DNA of 33,475 nucleotides from Proteobacteria bacterium ST_bin16. Lineage in GTDB: Bacteria > Pseudomonadota > Gammaproteobacteria > Burkholderiales > Nitrosomonadaceae. The translations under genes were made by a program, and so were the position numbers. The notes below the pieces were generated by a model, which saw only the letters and a program-made list of their open reading frames with translations, had not been told where the DNA came from and searched no databases. Positions 15,578 through 25,454 of the stretch are shown here, piece by piece (the stretch's first letter is position 1; every line of letters begins with the position of its first letter). Where the stretch lies: contig MSXT01000005.1 of NCBI GenBank assembly GCA_002083595.1, forward strand, positions 1 to 33,475, in the 5' to 3' direction.

Positions 15578-18421
15578 ATGAACAAGCCGTTGTTGGATGA
15601 TACGCTCTTGTCCGGCGCGAATGCCGCGTTTGTCGAGGCGGTTTATGACGAGTATCTGCATAATCCCAATTCGGTCGCGCTCGCCTGGTGTGAATACTTT
15701 GATCAGCTCGCGAAACAGCCGGAAGCTGCCGCTACCCGGCAAGCGCAACCGCCGGTAAGTGGTGCCACGGCTGCCGCTCCCACCGCGAAACCTTCCGGTA
15801 GAGAAACACAAACCGTATTACCCGAAGCGGTGGCCACGGATACGGACGATCGCAAGCAGGTTGCCGTGCTGCAACTGATTAACATGCACCGCTATCTGGG
15901 TTTGAATCAGGCCAAGCTGGATCCGCTCGGATTGAAGCAGCAAGCGGATGTGCCCGAACTGAATCCGGCGCATTACGGCTTTACCGAAGCGGATATGGAT
16001 AAGGTGTTCAACACCGGTTCACTGGTCGGCCCCGAACATGCTCCGTTGCGCGAGATATTGCAGATTCTGCGGGAAACCTACTGCGGTTCCGTCGGCGCCG
16101 AATACATGTACATCTCTTCGGTGGAGCAGAAACGCTGGATTCAGGCGCGGCTGGAAGGTCAGCGATCGAATCCGGATTATTCCGCGGATTATAAACGCCA
16201 TATTCTTGAACGGCTGAATGCCGCAGAAGGGCTGGAAAAGTATTTGCACACCCGCTATGTCGGGCAAAAACGCTTCTCCGGCGAAGGTAATGAAAGCCTG
16301 ATTCCGTTGCTGGATAATCTGATTCATAGAGCGGGTAAAACCGGTGTGCAGCAGATCATCATGGGCATGGCGCACCGCGCCCGGCTCAATGTGTTGGTCA
16401 ATACGCTGGGAAAAATGCCCGCCGATCTGTTTCGCGAGTTTGAGGGAAAGCAGCCGGAAGCATTACCATCCGGCGACGTGAAATATCATCAAGGATTTTC
16501 ATCCGCGATCAAAACTGCGGATGGCATCGTGCGCTTGGCACTGGCATTCAATCCGTCACACCTCGAGATTGTCAATCCGGTGGTCGAGGGTTCGGTACGC
16601 GCACGCCAGCATTTGCTGAACGACAAATTGGGTGATCGCGTGCTGCCGGTGCTGATCCATGGCGACGCGGCTTTTGCCGGGCAAGGCGTGGTGATGGAAA
16701 CGCTGAATTTGTCGCAAACCCGTGGCTACGGTACTGGCGGCACGGTGCATATCATCATTAATAACCAGATCGGTTTTACTACATCCGATCCGCGCGACAG
16801 CCGTTCGACTTTGTATTGTACCGATGTTGCCAAAATGATCGAAGCGCCGATTTTCCATGTCAACGGTGACGATCCCGAAGCGGTGGTGATGGTAGCCGAA
16901 TTGGCGCTGGATTTCCGTATGCGCTTTCATAAGGATGTCGTGATCGATATGGTGTGTTTCCGCCGCTTGGGTCACAATGAACAAGATGAACCGATGGTGA
17001 CGCAACCGCGTATGTATCAGATCATCAACCAGCATCCCGGTACCCGCAAACGCTATGCCGATAAGCTGATAGGCGAGGGCGTGATCAAACCGGAAGACGC
17101 GGATCATCTGGTGCAGGCGTATCGCGAGGCGATGGACGAAGGCATCAATCCGAGCAAGACGGTGTGCTATGACTATAAGTCACCGTATGCCATCAATTGG
17201 GAGCCTTTTGTTCAACCCTGCAAATGGAACAAGAAGGTTAAAACCGGTGTTGCACTGCAAACGCTGAAACAGCTTGCATTGCGGTTGACGGATATTCCCG
17301 AAGGTTTCAAACTGCATTCGCGGGTGGAAAAAATCATTGCCGACCGGCGCTCGATGGGCAATGGCGATTTGCCGCTGGACTGGGGCATGGCGGAGAATCT
17401 GGCTTACGCATCCTTATTGAAGGAAGGGTATCCGGTCAGGCTGTCGGGACAGGATTCGGGCCGCGGCACATTTTTTCACCGCCATGCGGTATTGCATGAC
17501 CAAGTGGCTGCGGATCAGAATGAACGGATTTATGTGCCGTTGCGCCATCTATATCCCGAACAGCCGGATTTTGTCGTTATCGATTCGATGCTGTCGGAAG
17601 AGGCGGTGCTGGGTTTTGAGTACGGTTACGCCACCACGCAACCGACTGAATTGGTGATCTGGGAAGCGCAGTTCGGTGATTTTGCCAATGGCGCGCAAGT
17701 GGTGATCGACCAGTTCATCGCTTCCGGCGAAGCCAAATGGGGGCGTTTGTGCGGTCTTGTGATGATGTTGCCGCATGGTTACGAAGGACAAGGGCCTGAG
17801 CACTCTTCCGCGCGGTTGGAGCGCTATTTGCAATTATGCGCGGATTACAATATTCAGGTATGCGTGCCGTCGACCCCGGCACAAATGTTTCATGCGTTAC
17901 GGCGGCAGATGATCCGCCCGATCCGCAAGCCGCTGATCATCATGAGTCCGAAAAGCATGCTGCGTCATAAAGAATCGGTGTCCAGTCTGGACGAACTGGC
18001 GCACGGACATTTTTATCCGGTTATTTCCGAAACTGAGAATCTGGATTCCAATCAAGTAAAACGTATCATCGCTTGTTGCGGGAAGATTTACTACGAGCTG
18101 ATGGCTTACCGGAAAGAGCAGCAGATTTCGAATATGGCAATTATCCGTTTGGAGCAGCTCTACCCGTTCCCGCACGAGGAATTTCAAGCCGAAATCGATC
18201 GCTTTGGCAATGCCAAAGAAGTGGTGTGGTGTCAGGAAGAACCGGGCAATCAAGGCGCATGGCATCGTATTCAACACTATTTATTGCGCCATATGAAACC
18301 GGATCAGGTGCTGGGCTATGCGCTGCGCGCGTCTTCGGCTTCCCCGGCAGTCGGTTATACGGCAAGACACAAATTTACACAGAATGAGTTAATCGTCGCA
18401 GCATTCCGAGAAAAAATTTAG
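15578..18421 (+). CDS. sucA: 2-oxoglutarate dehydrogenase E1 component
   Basis: This 947-residue thiamine-diphosphate enzyme decarboxylates 2-oxoglutarate and passes the succinyl group to the E2 lipoyl domain (E. coli SucA has 933 residues). Recognisable parts are the N-terminal E2-interaction segment (FVEAVYDEYLHNP), an alanine/proline-rich linker (~50-90), MGMAHRARLNVL, FNPSHLEIVNPVVEGS, the ThDP/metal region GDAAFAGQGVVMETLNLSQ...IIINNQIGFTTSDP, and the C-terminal GYEGQGPEHSSARLERYLQL and GNQGAWHRIQHYL. Only a weak GAGG site precedes the ATG. It follows gltA by 29 bases and precedes sucB by 12, as in TCA-cycle operons. In an ammonia oxidiser it would serve a largely biosynthetic or limited catabolic role. 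Confidence 0.97.
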   Translation: MNKPLLDDTLLSGANAAFVEAVYDEYLHNPNSVALAWCEYFDQLAKQPEAAATRQAQPPVSGATAAAPTAKPSGRETQTVLPEAVATDTDDRKQVAVLQLINMHRYLGLNQAKLDPLGLKQQADVPELNPAHYGFTEADMDKVFNTGSLVGPEHAPLREILQILRETYCGSVGAEYMYISSVEQKRWIQARLEGQRSNPDYSADYKRHILERLNAAEGLEKYLHTRYVGQKRFSGEGNESLIPLLDNLIHRAGKTGVQQIIMGMAHRARLNVLVNTLGKMPADLFREFEGKQPEALPSGDVKYHQGFSSAIKTADGIVRLALAFNPSHLEIVNPVVEGSVRARQHLLNDKLGDRVLPVLIHGDAAFAGQGVVMETLNLSQTRGYGTGGTVHIIINNQIGFTTSDPRDSRSTLYCTDVAKMIEAPIFHVNGDDPEAVVMVAELALDFRMRFHKDVVIDMVCFRRLGHNEQDEPMVTQPRMYQIINQHPGTRKRYADKLIGEGVIKPEDADHLVQAYREAMDEGINPSKTVCYDYKSPYAINWEPFVQPCKWNKKVKTGVALQTLKQLALRLTDIPEGFKLHSRVEKIIADRRSMGNGDLPLDWGMAENLAYASLLKEGYPVRLSGQDSGRGTFFHRHAVLHDQVAADQNERIYVPLRHLYPEQPDFVVIDSMLSEEAVLGFEYGYATTQPTELVIWEAQFGDFANGAQVVIDQFIASGEAKWGRLCGLVMMLPHGYEGQGPEHSSARLERYLQLCADYNIQVCVPSTPAQMFHALRRQMIRPIRKPLIIMSPKSMLRHKESVSSLDELAHGHFYPVISETENLDSNQVKRIIACCGKIYYELMAYRKEQQISNMAIIRLEQLYPFPHEEFQAEIDRFGNAKEVVWCQEEPGNQGAWHRIQHYLLRHMKPDQVLGYALRASSASPAVGYTARHKFTQNELIVAAFREKI

Positions 18422-18433
18422 CACGAGGGCGCC

Positions 18434-19669
18434 ATGCTAGTTGAAGTCAAAGTTCCCGCATTATCCGAATCCGTAGCGGAAGCTACGTTAATCTCCTGGC
18501 ACAAAAAAGCGGGAGACTACGTCAACCGGTCGGAAAATCTGATCGACATCGAAACCGACAAAGTCGTGCTGGAATTGCCCGCACCCAGTGCCGGTGTGTT
18601 GGCTAAAGTGCTGAAAGGGGATGGTGCAACCGTAGCCAGCGGCGAAGTGATCGCGATGATTGAAACCGAAGCAATCGTTCAGCCGGAAAATGAAGTTAAA
18701 CCGGCTCCCGCTGCAAGTCAGCAGGCGCAAGCTTCTGCTGCGATGAACGCTGAAGCCGTCGATACCGCGATCCCGATGCTAATGCCGGCAGCGCGCAAAC
18801 TGGCGGAAGAAAATAATCTGAAAGCGACGGAAACGTCGGCGATAAAAGGCACTGGCCTCGGCGGGCGCATTACCAAAGAAGATGTGCAAGCGTATATGGC
18901 GAACAAGTCCGGCGCGGCTGGGAAAGTTGAGACTGAATCCACAACAACGGGCAAGCCAGCAACAGGAGCGCGCACCGAACGCCGGGTGGCCATGTCGCGC
19001 TTGCGTCAGCGCATTGCGGAGCGTTTGGTCGAATCACAATCGACTGCCGCGATTCTGACTACGTTTAACGAAGTCAATATGCAGGCGATCATTGATCTGC
19101 GCACGCGCTATAAAACCGAGTTTGAAAAGGAGCACGGCGTCAAGCTCGGCTTCATGTCGTTCTTCGTCAAAGCGGTGATTGCCGCATTAAAGAAATACCC
19201 CATCGTCAACGCCTCGGTAGAAGGCAACGAAATTGTCTACCACGATTACTACGACATCGGTATCGCCGTCGGCAGCCCGCGCGGGCTGGTGGTGCCGGTT
19301 ATCCGTGACGCGGACAGATTGTCGCTGGCGGAAATCGAACTGCAAATCGCCGATTTTGCCAAACGAGCGCAAGACGGCAAACTGACCATAGAAGAACTGA
19401 GCGGCGGCACCTTCTCGATCACCAACGGCGGCGTATTCGGCTCAATGCTGTCGACCCCGATCATCAACCCGCCGCAAAGCGCCATTCTTGGCATTCACGC
19501 CACCAAGGAACGTGCAGTCGTCGAAAACGGCCAAATCGTCATCCGCCCGATGAATTATCTAGCGCTATCGTATGATCATAGAATCATTGATGGCCGCGAA
19601 GCGGTGTTGTCACTGGTGGCGATGAAAGAAGCGTTGGAGTATCCGATGAGTCCATTATTGGAGAAGTGA
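18434..19669 (+). CDS. sucB: Dihydrolipoamide succinyltransferase (E2 of 2-oxoglutarate dehydrogenase)
   Basis: This E2 core enzyme (411 residues) transfers succinyl from lipoyl-lysine to CoA. A single N-terminal lipoyl domain carries the modified lysine Lys43 in IETDKVVLEL. An Ala/Pro-rich linker follows, then a peripheral-subunit-binding domain (AARKLAEENNL...GRITKEDVQAYM) and the catalytic domain ending with the active-site SYDHRIIDGREAV. GAGGG lies just before the ATG. It is preceded by sucA with a 12-base gap. The lpd gene for E3, often next in this cluster, is not present downstream; a minus-strand HEPN gene lies there instead. Confidence 0.97.
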   Translation: MLVEVKVPALSESVAEATLISWHKKAGDYVNRSENLIDIETDKVVLELPAPSAGVLAKVLKGDGATVASGEVIAMIETEAIVQPENEVKPAPAASQQAQASAAMNAEAVDTAIPMLMPAARKLAEENNLKATETSAIKGTGLGGRITKEDVQAYMANKSGAAGKVETESTTTGKPATGARTERRVAMSRLRQRIAERLVESQSTAAILTTFNEVNMQAIIDLRTRYKTEFEKEHGVKLGFMSFFVKAVIAALKKYPIVNASVEGNEIVYHDYYDIGIAVGSPRGLVVPVIRDADRLSLAEIELQIADFAKRAQDGKLTIEELSGGTFSITNGGVFGSMLSTPIINPPQSAILGIHATKERAVVENGQIVIRPMNYLALSYDHRIIDGREAVLSLVAMKEALEYPMSPLLEK

Positions 19670-19748
19670 GAGATAATCGCGGGTGCTGATAAAATCGATG
19701 CGCCTCTTTACATCGGAGCATCCTACCGTGTTTCCTAATCAGCGCAAA

Positions 19749-20501
19749 TTACCTCTTTTTCCTCTTGGCAATTTCACGATATGCATTGACAACATCCCTT
19801 GGTAAGAAAATATACTTTAATAATTCGTCTAATATTTCAGGGTAAAGGGATAATGGTGAATTTACAGCATGGAAGGGAGCTGGTACTCTTACTAAGTTAC
19901 GTGTAATTTTTCCGAAAAAAGCATTCTGCCAAATAAGCGCACTTCTGGCTGTATTTGTATTGTTAGTCTTATCAATGATATTTTCCAGTAGGCCGCCAGA
20001 TATCTTGAATTTATGTGGCGGTATTTCCTCGCTTTTCTTAATCATTTCAATTTCTGATTCAAGCATATTCTGTAGTTTACCATCAGGTAGTTTCTTATCG
20101 TAATCAAGAATCTTGCAATATCTCCTGATTTCCCAAACTGCCTTATCCAACTCTACAAGTTTAGGGCCACGAATAAAATATGATGACTCAAGGTACCTAA
20201 AGCGACCAAAGTTTGAAAGATGCTTGATAAAATTATCGGTGCAATTACTGCGAAGTATCTCGAACGGTAGTTTCTTTGTGTGTTCAAATGCACATTCAAT
20301 ATCGTGATTAATATTTCTTGCTTCAATTCGATTATATAATAGTATTGCTTTAAGGTATTTCTCAAGCGCTTGTAGTGATTGCCAATGAAATTGCGAGTAT
20401 AAGCCGTGTCGATATGATAGACGTGCTGCAATATAATCTTGGTCGGCGATATCTCTAAAGCTTCTCGTTGCAAAATTATTTATTAGGACTTTGGATTCCA
20501 T
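19749..20501 (-). CDS. HEPN-domain protein
   Basis: The 250-residue protein begins with a HEPN-like helical domain: the segment FHWQSLQALEKYLKAILL (residues 38-55) followed by NINHD (His66) has the Q-ALEK-LKA-x-H pattern of PF05168-type HEPN domains. The classical RNase motif R-x4-6-H is not evident (Arg57 and Arg62 are seven and three residues before His66), so ribonuclease activity is doubtful. The C-terminal part is unrecognised and ends in a basic KRKKR tail. No nucleotidyltransferase partner is adjacent. The gene lies 37 bases downstream of dnaE, on the same strand but much A+T-richer, suggesting it was inserted there. The start is tentative because no good ribosome-binding site is visible. 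Confidence 0.7.
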   Translation of the reverse strand: MESKVLINNFATRSFRDIADQDYIAARLSYRHGLYSQFHWQSLQALEKYLKAILLYNRIEARNINHDIECAFEHTKKLPFEILRSNCTDNFIKHLSNFGRFRYLESSYFIRGPKLVELDKAVWEIRRYCKILDYDKKLPDGKLQNMLESEIEMIKKSEEIPPHKFKISGGLLENIIDKTNNTNTARSALIWQNAFFGKITRNLVRVPAPFHAVNSPLSLYPEILDELLKYIFLPRDVVNAYREIAKRKKR

Positions 20502-20538
20502 AAAGTGGTCTTGGCATAACTAAAATTATCTTTCGGAT

Positions 20539-23500
20539 TCAGTAACCAACCTCAACATTCCCATCCCCGAAATGCGCCTTCAACGACTCCAACAAATCGT
20601 CGTGGACATAAACCCGCCAATCATTCCCCAATTCCAGTTTCCCGCTCGCCAAGTCATTGCGATAAACGACTGTAACCGGACAGTAATTCGCATAAGGTTT
20701 TTGCGCCTGGGGGGTGAAGGGTGTCAGTAAGGCCTTGAGGCTGGAGATTTGTCCGATGGTGTTAGCATCGCAGCGTATTCTAAGTTGTCTGGCGAAGCGT
20801 GAGCGGATGCCGGCGAGGTCGTAGAGTTGTTCGGCGGTGATCCGGAGTTCATCGCCTTCTTCGCCGTTGTAGTTGCGGTTGCTGATTTTGGCTTCGGCGA
20901 TCAATAGTTGATCTTCTTTTAACCAAGCGCGATTGGCGTCGAACAATTCGCTGAAAACGACCAGTTCGACACGCGCCTTACCATCGTCCAGATTGATGAC
21001 GCACATCCGGCCGCGGCGTGTCATTTGTACGCGCACCGAGTGGATGATACCGGCGATCAGTTGCGGTTCGCGGCTTGGATTCAACCGGTCGAGCCGGGTG
21101 CGGATGAAGCGTTTCAATTCCGCGGCGTAGGTATCGAACGGATGGCCGCTGAAGTAGTAGCCCAGGCCGATTTTTTCCTGGTGCAGCTTTTCCCGCTCGG
21201 ACCAAGCTTCGGTTTGAATTGGTTGTGTTTGCAGATGCGAGTGGTCGCCGGTTTCACCGAACAAATTGGTCTGACTGGCAGCTCGGCTCATTTGTTCGGC
21301 GGATTCGATCGCCACCCCGACGGAAGCGATCAGGCTGGCGCGATTGGTGTCGATGGTATCAAACGCGCCGACGCGGATTAGTGACTCCATCACGCGGCGG
21401 TTGGCGATGCGCCGGTCGACGCGGTTGCAGAAATCGAATAAATCGCGGAATGGGCCAGTTTGTCCGCGCACCGCAATGATCGAGTTGACTGCCGATTCTC
21501 CAGTGCCTTTAACCGCGCCGAGACCAAAGCGGATGGTTTTGCCGTCTATGGGAACAAAACGGTAGTCAGACAGATTGATGTCGGGCGGGAGAATCGTCAG
21601 ACCGTTGGCGATGCTGTCCTCAACGAAAATTTGCACTTTATCGGTATCGTCCATATCGGCGGACAAGCATGCCGCCATGAATTCGGCCGGGTAATGCGCT
21701 TTCAGGTAGGCGGTCTGGAAAGCGATCAGCGCGTATGCGGCGGCGTGCGATTTGTTGAAACCGTAACCGGCGAATTTCTCCATCAAGCCGAACAGTTCGG
21801 TGGCTTTGTCTTCGCTTAAGTTGTTATTGACTGCGCCGGAGACGAAAATATCGCGTTGCTGCGCCATTTCCTCGACTTTTTTCTTACCCATTGCGCGACG
21901 CAGCAAATCCGCGCTGCCCAGGCTGTAGCCGCCAATGACCTGAGCGATCTGCATGACTTGTTCCTGGTAAATCATGATGCCGTAGGTCGGGCCCAAAATT
22001 GGTTCTAGGCGCGGATCGAGATATTCGATTTGTTTCCTGCCGTGCTTGCGGTCGATGAATTCCGGAATCAGATCCATCGGGCCGGGGCGGTACAGCGCCA
22101 CCAGCGCGATGATGTCCTCAAAGCGATCCGGCCTGGCTTTTTGTAACAGGTCGATCATGCCGCGCGATTCAAACTGGAAAATGCCGACTGCGTTGCCTTT
22201 GCGCATCAGCGCGTAAGTTGCTTCATCGTCGAGCGGCAGTGTTTCCAGTGAGAAAAGCGGGGCAGAAGGATCATCGTTCGGGTGCAATTGACGGATATAG
22301 TCGACAGCGCGATCCAGAATAGTCAGCGTGCGCAAGCCGAGAAAGTCGAATTTCACCAGACCGATTTTCTCGACATCGTCCTTATCCAGTTGGCTGACGA
22401 CCGAGTCGGCCGATTCGGTGCAATAAATCGGGCAAAAATCGGTGATTTCGCTCGATGCGATCAGCACCCCACCTGCATGCATGCCGATATTGCGCGTGAT
22501 CCCTTCGAGGCTTTCCGCCAGCTCCAGCAGATTGCGCACATCTTCCTCTTCGGCGGCGCGCTGATTGAGTTGCGGTTCGAGCTGGCGCGCTTTTTTGAGC
22601 GTCATGCCGATCTCGAACGGTATCAATTTTGCGAGCTGATCGACAAAGTTATACGGCAAGTCCATTACCCGGCCGATATCGCGGATCACCGCCTTCGCCG
22701 CCATCGTGCCAAAAGTGGCGATTTGCGAGACTTTGCCGGTGCCATAGCGTTGCTTGACGTAGTCGATCACCAGCTCACGCCGGTCCTGGCAGAAGTCGAT
22801 ATCGAAATCCGGCATCGAAATGCGCTCGGGATTGAGGAAACGTTCAAACAGCAAATCGTAGCGCAGCGGATCGAGATCGGTGATGCCCAATGAATACGCC
22901 ACCAGCGAACCGGCGCCGGAGCCGCGCCCGGGACCGACCGGCACGTTGTTGTGTTTGGCCCAGTTGATAAAGTCGGCGACGATCAAGAAATAACCGGGGA
23001 ATCCCATCTGAATGATGGTTTTTACCTCGAACTCGAGGCGCGCCTGATATTTCGGCAGCTTATCGGCACGTACTTGGACATCCGGAAACAGTTCAGCCAT
23101 GCGTTTTTCCAGACCGATTTCAGCTTGGTCGCGTAAATACGCATCGAGACTTTCGTTGTTGGGCGTAGGGAACAGCGGCAGGCGGTTGACGCCCAATTCC
23201 AGCACCAGATTACAGCGCTTGGCAATTTCAATGGTATTCGCCAGTGCGCTGGGGATATCGGCGAACAGTTGCGTGATCTCGGCCTGGGTTTTGAAATATT
23301 GCTGTCCGGTGAAATTTTTCGGGCGGCGCTTGTCATCCAGGGTGTAACCTTCGGCGATACATACGCGGGCTTCGTGTGCGCGGAATTCTTCGGCATTGAG
23401 AAACTGTACCGCTTGCGTGGCTACGACGGGTAAATTCAGTTGGCGCGCCAGTGCCAGCGATTGCTGCACCAGCATGGCTTCATTCGGGTGGCCGTCGCGT

Positions 23501-24024
23501 TGGATTTCAAGATAAAAACGCTCGGGAAACAAACCGGCCCATTTGCGAGCCTGAATTTCGGCTTGTTGCGGATTATTCTGCAAAATGGCCAGACCGACGT
23601 CGCCAAAGCGAGCGCCCGACAATGCGATGAGTCCTTGTGTGCCCCATTCATCGGGATGCAGCCACGACTCCCGAATTTCGGCCCGGCCGTGATATTGATT
23701 TTCCCGGTAAGCGCGTGACAATAGGCGCGACAACAGCAAGTAGCCGTCGCGCGACTGGCACAGCAATAACAACCGGATCGGCTTGTTGCGGTCGGATTCG
23801 TTGGTAATCCAGACATCGCAGCCGAGTATCGGTTTGATGCCGTTTTTATAGGCGCTTTGGTAAAATTTCACCAGCCCGAACACATTGGCGAGATCGGTCA
23901 GCGCCAGCGCTGGCATTTGATCCGCTACCGCTTTGGCAACGACATCTGGAATCCGGATGGTGCTATCCAGAATGGAGTATTCGCTGTGCAGCCGTAAGTG
24001 AATGAAAGCAGGGTGAGCGGGCAT
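20539..24024 (-). CDS. dnaE: DNA polymerase III alpha subunit
   Basis: This is the main replicative polymerase subunit (1161 residues; E. coli 1160). The N-terminal PHP domain starts FIHLRLHSEYSILD (His9, His13); then comes GPGRGSGAGSLVAYSLGITD and the catalytic aspartates in PDFDID (405-410). The middle/finger region contains NIGMHAGGVLI and GKKKVEEMAQQR, with a tandem helix-hairpin-helix and OB-fold domain (VRVQMTRRGRMCVINLDDG) near the C-terminus. The ATG at 24024 fits the family start; the ribosome-binding site is weak. It is divergent from trhP, sharing a 62-bp intergenic region. Confidence 0.97.
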   Translation of the reverse strand: MPAHPAFIHLRLHSEYSILDSTIRIPDVVAKAVADQMPALALTDLANVFGLVKFYQSAYKNGIKPILGCDVWITNESDRNKPIRLLLLCQSRDGYLLLSRLLSRAYRENQYHGRAEIRESWLHPDEWGTQGLIALSGARFGDVGLAILQNNPQQAEIQARKWAGLFPERFYLEIQRDGHPNEAMLVQQSLALARQLNLPVVATQAVQFLNAEEFRAHEARVCIAEGYTLDDKRRPKNFTGQQYFKTQAEITQLFADIPSALANTIEIAKRCNLVLELGVNRLPLFPTPNNESLDAYLRDQAEIGLEKRMAELFPDVQVRADKLPKYQARLEFEVKTIIQMGFPGYFLIVADFINWAKHNNVPVGPGRGSGAGSLVAYSLGITDLDPLRYDLLFERFLNPERISMPDFDIDFCQDRRELVIDYVKQRYGTGKVSQIATFGTMAAKAVIRDIGRVMDLPYNFVDQLAKLIPFEIGMTLKKARQLEPQLNQRAAEEEDVRNLLELAESLEGITRNIGMHAGGVLIASSEITDFCPIYCTESADSVVSQLDKDDVEKIGLVKFDFLGLRTLTILDRAVDYIRQLHPNDDPSAPLFSLETLPLDDEATYALMRKGNAVGIFQFESRGMIDLLQKARPDRFEDIIALVALYRPGPMDLIPEFIDRKHGRKQIEYLDPRLEPILGPTYGIMIYQEQVMQIAQVIGGYSLGSADLLRRAMGKKKVEEMAQQRDIFVSGAVNNNLSEDKATELFGLMEKFAGYGFNKSHAAAYALIAFQTAYLKAHYPAEFMAACLSADMDDTDKVQIFVEDSIANGLTILPPDINLSDYRFVPIDGKTIRFGLGAVKGTGESAVNSIIAVRGQTGPFRDLFDFCNRVDRRIANRRVMESLIRVGAFDTIDTNRASLIASVGVAIESAEQMSRAASQTNLFGETGDHSHLQTQPIQTEAWSEREKLHQEKIGLGYYFSGHPFDTYAAELKRFIRTRLDRLNPSREPQLIAGIIHSVRVQMTRRGRMCVINLDDGKARVELVVFSELFDANRAWLKEDQLLIAEAKISNRNYNGEEGDELRITAEQLYDLAGIRSRFARQLRIRCDANTIGQISSLKALLTPFTPQAQKPYANYCPVTVVYRNDLASGKLELGNDWRVYVHDDLLESLKAHFGDGNVEVGY

Positions 24025-24086
24025 GGTGGTACAATTCGAGTTCGCGGAAACTCTGTCATTTATACAATCGAGCGTTATTCTACCTT

Positions 24087-25454
24087 ATGTTGAAATCACC
24101 TGAACTTTTACTTCCAGCCGGTTCTTTGGACAAAATGCGTATTGCTTATGCGTTTGGCGCTGATGCGGTGTACGCCGGGCAGCCGCGTTATTCGATGCGT
24201 GCACGTAACAATGAATTCGCGTTGGAACAATTGCAAACCGGGATCGCGGAAGCGCATGCGCTGGGGAAAAAATTCCTCGTGGCCAGCAATATCATGCCGC
24301 ATAACGCCAAAGTGAAAACGTATCTGGACGATATGGCGCCGGTCATTGATATGAAGCCGGACGCGCTGATCATGGCCGATCCGGGATTGATCATGATGGT
24401 GCGCGAAAAATGGCCGGACGTGCCGATTCACCTGTCGGTGCAAGCCAATACCGTGAATTATATGGGCGTAAAATTCTGGCAGAAAATCGGCTTGACGCGG
24501 GTGATTCTGTCGCGCGAATTATCGCTCGATGAAGTGGCGCAGATTCGCGATTTTTGCCCCGACATGGAACTGGAAGTGTTTGTGCACGGCGCGTTGTGCA
24601 TTGCGTATTCGGGGCGCTGTCTGCTGTCGGGTTATTTCAATCACCGCGATCCGAATCAGGGCACCTGCACTAATTCGTGCCGCTGGGATTATAAAGTGAA
24701 ATCCGCCGAAGAGAATCCGAGCGGCGACATTCAGGAGATTGGCAAAATCGATTTTGATTTCGGTCAGGCGATGCAGCAGTCCGAACAATCCGCCTTGTCA
24801 GGCGGGTGCGGTTCGATTCCACGACATCCAGCCGCCGATCAGGTGTATTTGATCGAAGAAAAAGAGCGGCCCGGCCAGCTGATGCCGATCATGGAAGACG
24901 AGCACGGCACGTACATCATGAATTCCAAGGATCTGCGCGCGGTCGAACATGTCGAGCGGCTGGTCAAGATCGGTGTCGATTCACTGAAAATCGAGGGGCG
25001 CACCAAGTCGTTATATTATGTGGCGCGCACGGCGCAGGTTTACCGCAAAGCGATCGATGACGCCGTGGCCAATAAACCGTTTGATCTGGCTTTGTTAGGT
25101 GAGTTGGAAGGTTTGGCGAATCGCGGTTACACCAGCGGTTTTTATCAGCGCCATAGCACGCAAGAAACGCAAAACTATCTGCGTGGGCATTCGGAATCCA
25201 ACCGCAGCCAATACGTTGGCGATATTACCGGTTTTGATGAAACCAACGGTATGGCGGAAATATTGGTGAAAAACCGCTTTCAGGTGGGTGACCGCTTGGA
25301 AATTATTCATCCCGCAGGCAACCAGGTTGTCGAATTGTCGCACATGCTGGATGGTGCGGGACGGCCAGTGCAGATTGCGCCTGGCAGCGGCCACCGCGTT
25401 AAGATACCGTTAGCCGGAAATGTGCAGAACGCTTTTGTCGCACGCTTCTTCTGA
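24087..25454 (+). CDS. trhP: tRNA 5-hydroxyuridine synthesis protein (U32 peptidase family)
   Basis: This 455-residue protein belongs to the U32 'peptidase' family and corresponds to E. coli TrhP (formerly YegQ). TrhP takes part in prephenate-dependent hydroxylation of uridine 34 in tRNAs. Identity is supported by ELLLPAGSLDKMRIAYAFGADAVY, HLSVQANTVNY, the iron-sulfur cysteine set Cys171, Cys178, Cys194 and Cys198 in GALCIAYSGRCLLSG...GTCTNSC, and EDEHGTYIMNSKDLRA with KIEGRTKS. It is divergent from dnaE. Its last 45 bases overlap the 3' end of the convergent yheT-like gene. Confidence 0.92.
   Translation: MLKSPELLLPAGSLDKMRIAYAFGADAVYAGQPRYSMRARNNEFALEQLQTGIAEAHALGKKFLVASNIMPHNAKVKTYLDDMAPVIDMKPDALIMADPGLIMMVREKWPDVPIHLSVQANTVNYMGVKFWQKIGLTRVILSRELSLDEVAQIRDFCPDMELEVFVHGALCIAYSGRCLLSGYFNHRDPNQGTCTNSCRWDYKVKSAEENPSGDIQEIGKIDFDFGQAMQQSEQSALSGGCGSIPRHPAADQVYLIEEKERPGQLMPIMEDEHGTYIMNSKDLRAVEHVERLVKIGVDSLKIEGRTKSLYYVARTAQVYRKAIDDAVANKPFDLALLGELEGLANRGYTSGFYQRHSTQETQNYLRGHSESNRSQYVGDITGFDETNGMAEILVKNRFQVGDRLEIIHPAGNQVVELSHMLDGAGRPVQIAPGSGHRVKIPLAGNVQNAFVARFF

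Noticed and set aside
19729..19803. Short GTG-initiated frame after sucB with GGAG upstream
   Set aside because: Only 24 codons and without any similarity to lpd or another known start; it runs into the HEPN gene's 3' end.
22282..22893. 203-codon plus-strand open frame inside dnaE
   Set aside because: Fully inside a well-supported dnaE; its translation looks like reverse-strand shadow sequence.
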